DNA of 7,341 nucleotides, taken from assembly GCA_025353085.1 (NCBI GenBank), contig JANXRI010000143.1:1-7341 (forward strand), in the 5' to 3' direction. This DNA is from Betaproteobacteria bacterium. Lineage in GTDB: Bacteria > Pseudomonadota > Gammaproteobacteria > Burkholderiales > SG8-41. The position numbers were made by a program, and so were the translations under genes. The notes beneath the pieces are model-generated. The model had not been told where the DNA came from and made no database searches. It saw nothing but the letters and a program-made list of their open reading frames with translations. Positions 6,249 through 7,341 of this stretch are shown here, piece after piece (position 1 is the stretch's first letter; each line of letters begins with the position of its first letter).

Positions 6249-6787
6249 TTGCTTGCCCCCTCTTTCAGCAACTTTACAACTTCAATTACGCACTGTTCCG
6301 CCATCGCGCGCACTTCGTCGCGCGATCGAATTCCGAACGGGTGCTGGATAACGGCAATCGGCAGATTTGCATAGCCAAGTGCCCTCGCCTGCGCGCGACC
6401 CAGCGTAATGAACGCGGTCGAACAAACCGTCAGCGCGGCACGTTTGCGTTTCACGATCTCTACACTGTCGTGGATACTCCACGACGTGCAGGATCCTCAA
6501 TCGCCCGACCCGGTGATTACCAGGTCGCATTGCTCCGAGAGTTCGTTGATTACTTCATCCGGCGCCGGTACCGACGCTGAGCGCTTTTGCCGTTTGATGA
6601 CGCGCTTGACGCCGTATTGGGCCGTCAGCAATTCAGCGAGATCGTCGACCAGATAGTTGAAATTTGGCTTGGCATTATCGATGAAGCCGACAACCTTGCC
6701 GGCGAGGCCCACCAGCACTTGCTGTGCAATCTCCGCGCTCTCCATGCGCGGCGCGGTGGGGTCGTAGAGCAATACTGTGCCTGTCAT
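6245..6787 (-). CDS. UGSC-family selenoprotein (in-frame TGA read as selenocysteine)
   Basis: One gene of 180 codons interrupted by a single TGA at codon 97 that should be read as selenocysteine. The product runs from MTGTVLLYDPTAPRM through GFIDNAKPNFNYLVDDLAEL and EQCDLVITGSGD. It then reads Sec97-Gly-Ser-Cys100, followed in the same frame by TSWSIHDSVEIVKRKRAA and IAVIQHPFGIRS. The UGSC motif, with its GSGD lead-in and TSWSIHDSVE tail, is the hallmark of the UGSC selenoprotein family, first recognised in marine metagenome surveys; many relatives have Cys instead of Sec. Sec97 and Cys100 form a UxxC redox pair, so an oxidoreductase role is likely, but the biochemical function is unknown. 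The start is the ATG at 6787, with AAGGA at 6795-6799 seven bases upstream. The stop overlaps the start of the 353-residue gene by ATGA. The Bug receptor gene ends 31 bases upstream. Decoding the TGA needs SelA, SelB, SelC and SelD in the host. Confidence 0.93.
6461..6490 (-). promoter_or_regulatory. Bacterial SECIS-like hairpin for the UGSC selenoprotein
   Basis: In the mRNA, GUCGUGG (6485-6479) pairs perfectly with CCACGAC (6473-6467) around a five-base loop AGUAU (6478-6474). After one bulged A (6466) the stem continues with UGCAC (6490-6486) pairing GUGUA (6465-6461), including one G-U pair. This gives 12 base pairs. The stem starts six bases after the UGA, at the Cys100 codon, and 18 bases separate the UGA from the apical loop. 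A G is the second loop base. These match the known bacterial SECIS pattern (small apical loop with a G in its first two positions, about 16-37 bases from the UGA), which SelB binds to recruit Sec-tRNA. Confidence 0.85.
6497..6499 (-). other. Selenocysteine codon (TGA, Sec97)
   Basis: On the minus strand the codons read GGC GAT TGA GGA TCC TGC, that is Gly-Asp-Sec-Gly-Ser-Cys. The frame is open on both sides and encodes family-conserved sequence before and after the TGA. A SECIS-like hairpin begins six bases downstream. Confidence 0.92.
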
Positions 6788-6794
6788 GTGTTTT

Positions 6795-6799
6795 TCCTT
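6795..6799 (-). promoter_or_regulatory. Ribosome binding site of the UGSC selenoprotein gene
   Basis: AAGGA on the minus strand, seven bases before the ATG at 6787. It lies in the 31-base gap after the Bug receptor stop and decides the start against an in-frame upstream ATG at 6892 that would overlap the Bug gene. It is the clearest ribosome site in the window. Confidence 0.8.
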
Positions 6800-6818
6800 A
6801 AATTTATCGCTGATACAA

Positions 6819-7341
6819 TTAATCCGGTCGGATATTTGCGCGTTCGATGAGCTTGGTCCAGCGGTCGACTTCCAAGCGGATGTAAGCATCAAGTTCCTGC
6901 GGCGTGTTGCCGACCGGTGCCGCGCCCTGCGCGAGCAATTGTTCGGTCATGGCGGGAGACTTGACGACTTTGGCGGTCACATCATGCAGGCGCGTGAGGA
7001 TAGGCCGCGGGGTGCCGGCAGGCGCCAGCAACGCGTACCACAATGTTGTCTCGTAGCCCTTGTAACCCGCCTCGGCTACCGTCGGAATCTCCGGTGCGAA
7101 ATTCGCACGCGCGCTGCCGGTCACTGCGAGTGCGCGCAATTTTCCTGACTTGACGTGCGGCATCGCCGGCAGCGGACTCGTGCACATAAATTGCAATTGG
7201 CCGCCGATGACGTCGATCAGCGCAGGCGCTGCACCTTTATACGGCACATGCGTAAACTTGATCCCGGCCATCCAGCTTAGTAGTTCTACCGCGAGATGAC
7301 CGCCGGTACCCGGCCCCGATGAGGCGTAATTGAGACGACCG
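6819..7341 (-). CDS. Tripartite tricarboxylate transporter substrate-binding (Bug/TctC-type) protein, C-terminal part
   Basis: The last 173 residues of a periplasmic receptor; the N-terminus and signal peptide lie beyond the window, and full-length members are about 320-330 residues. Family blocks are clear: SGPGTGGHLAVELL, then FTHVPYKGAAPALIDVIGGQ, the VKSGKLRALAVTG block, PEIPTVAEAGYKGYE, and APAGTPRPILTRL. The C-terminus ends ERANIRPD before TAA. Bug proteins bind carboxylates and related small metabolites, and either feed TctAB permeases or act as sensors. No TctA or TctB gene is visible here, so this may be an orphan receptor. It is the first visible gene of a minus-strand set with the UGSC selenoprotein and the 353-residue protein. 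Its ligand could therefore be the substrate of that pair (inference). Confidence 0.93.
   Translation of the reverse strand, partial: GRLNYASSGPGTGGHLAVELLSWMAGIKFTHVPYKGAAPALIDVIGGQLQFMCTSPLPAMPHVKSGKLRALAVTGSARANFAPEIPTVAEAGYKGYETTLWYALLAPAGTPRPILTRLHDVTAKVVKSPAMTEQLLAQGAAPVGNTPQELDAYIRLEVDRWTKLIERANIRPD

Noticed and set aside
6245..6454. A separate small protein starting at a GTG at 6454
   Set aside because: It is the in-frame C-terminal part of the selenoprotein; there is no ribosome site and it begins in mid-domain.
6497..6787. A stand-alone 96-residue protein ending at the TGA, with a pseudogene remnant downstream
   Set aside because: The TGA sits exactly in the UGSC motif, the frame continues with conserved sequence, a SECIS-like hairpin follows, and the true stop overlaps the next start. 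This is recoding, not decay.
6788..6892. N-terminal extension of the selenoprotein to an ATG at 6892
   Set aside because: It would overlap the Bug receptor gene, and the AAGGA site at the proper distance selects the ATG at 6787.

Overview
This window looks like chromosomal DNA from a betaproteobacterium, most likely Burkholderiales. The clues are the moderately high GC content and a tripartite-tricarboxylate (Bug/TctC-type) binding protein, a family greatly expanded in that group. This is an inference from gene content only. The window begins inside a probable IS66-type transposase gene and ends inside the Bug receptor gene.

Left part (about 1-5173): an accessory, apparently biosynthetic block. 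After the 5' end of the transposase gene (minus strand) comes a cytochrome P450 (226-1530). It is translationally coupled, by an ATGA overlap, to an acyl-AMP ligase fused to a C-terminal acyl carrier domain (1527-3491). Converging on these is an LpxL/HtrB-type acyltransferase gene (3523-4374, minus), and diverging from that is an Sfp-type 4'-phosphopantetheinyl transferase (4424-5173). A coherent reading is a compact acyl-tailoring pathway. The PPTase would arm the carrier domain, the ligase would activate an acid and load it, the P450 would oxidise the tethered chain, and the acyltransferase would move it to a lipid or sugar acceptor. The enzyme families are clear; the pathway is inferred.

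Right part (5187-7341, all minus strand, transcribed right to left): a Bug-type receptor (C-terminal half), a UGSC-family selenoprotein and a 353-residue protein of unknown function. The selenoprotein gene (6245-6787) is the highlight. It has an in-frame TGA at 6497-6499 exactly where the family has selenocysteine, giving U-G-S-C. Six bases downstream lies a strong bacterial SECIS-like hairpin (6461-6490) with an AGUAU apical loop. Conventional annotation would split the gene in two or call it a pseudogene. The selenoprotein stop overlaps the start of the 353-residue gene (ATGA), so the two are probably co-translated and work together, perhaps in a redox reaction on a substrate captured by the neighbouring Bug protein.

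No rRNA, tRNA or CRISPR array was seen. All intergenic gaps are under 150 bases.
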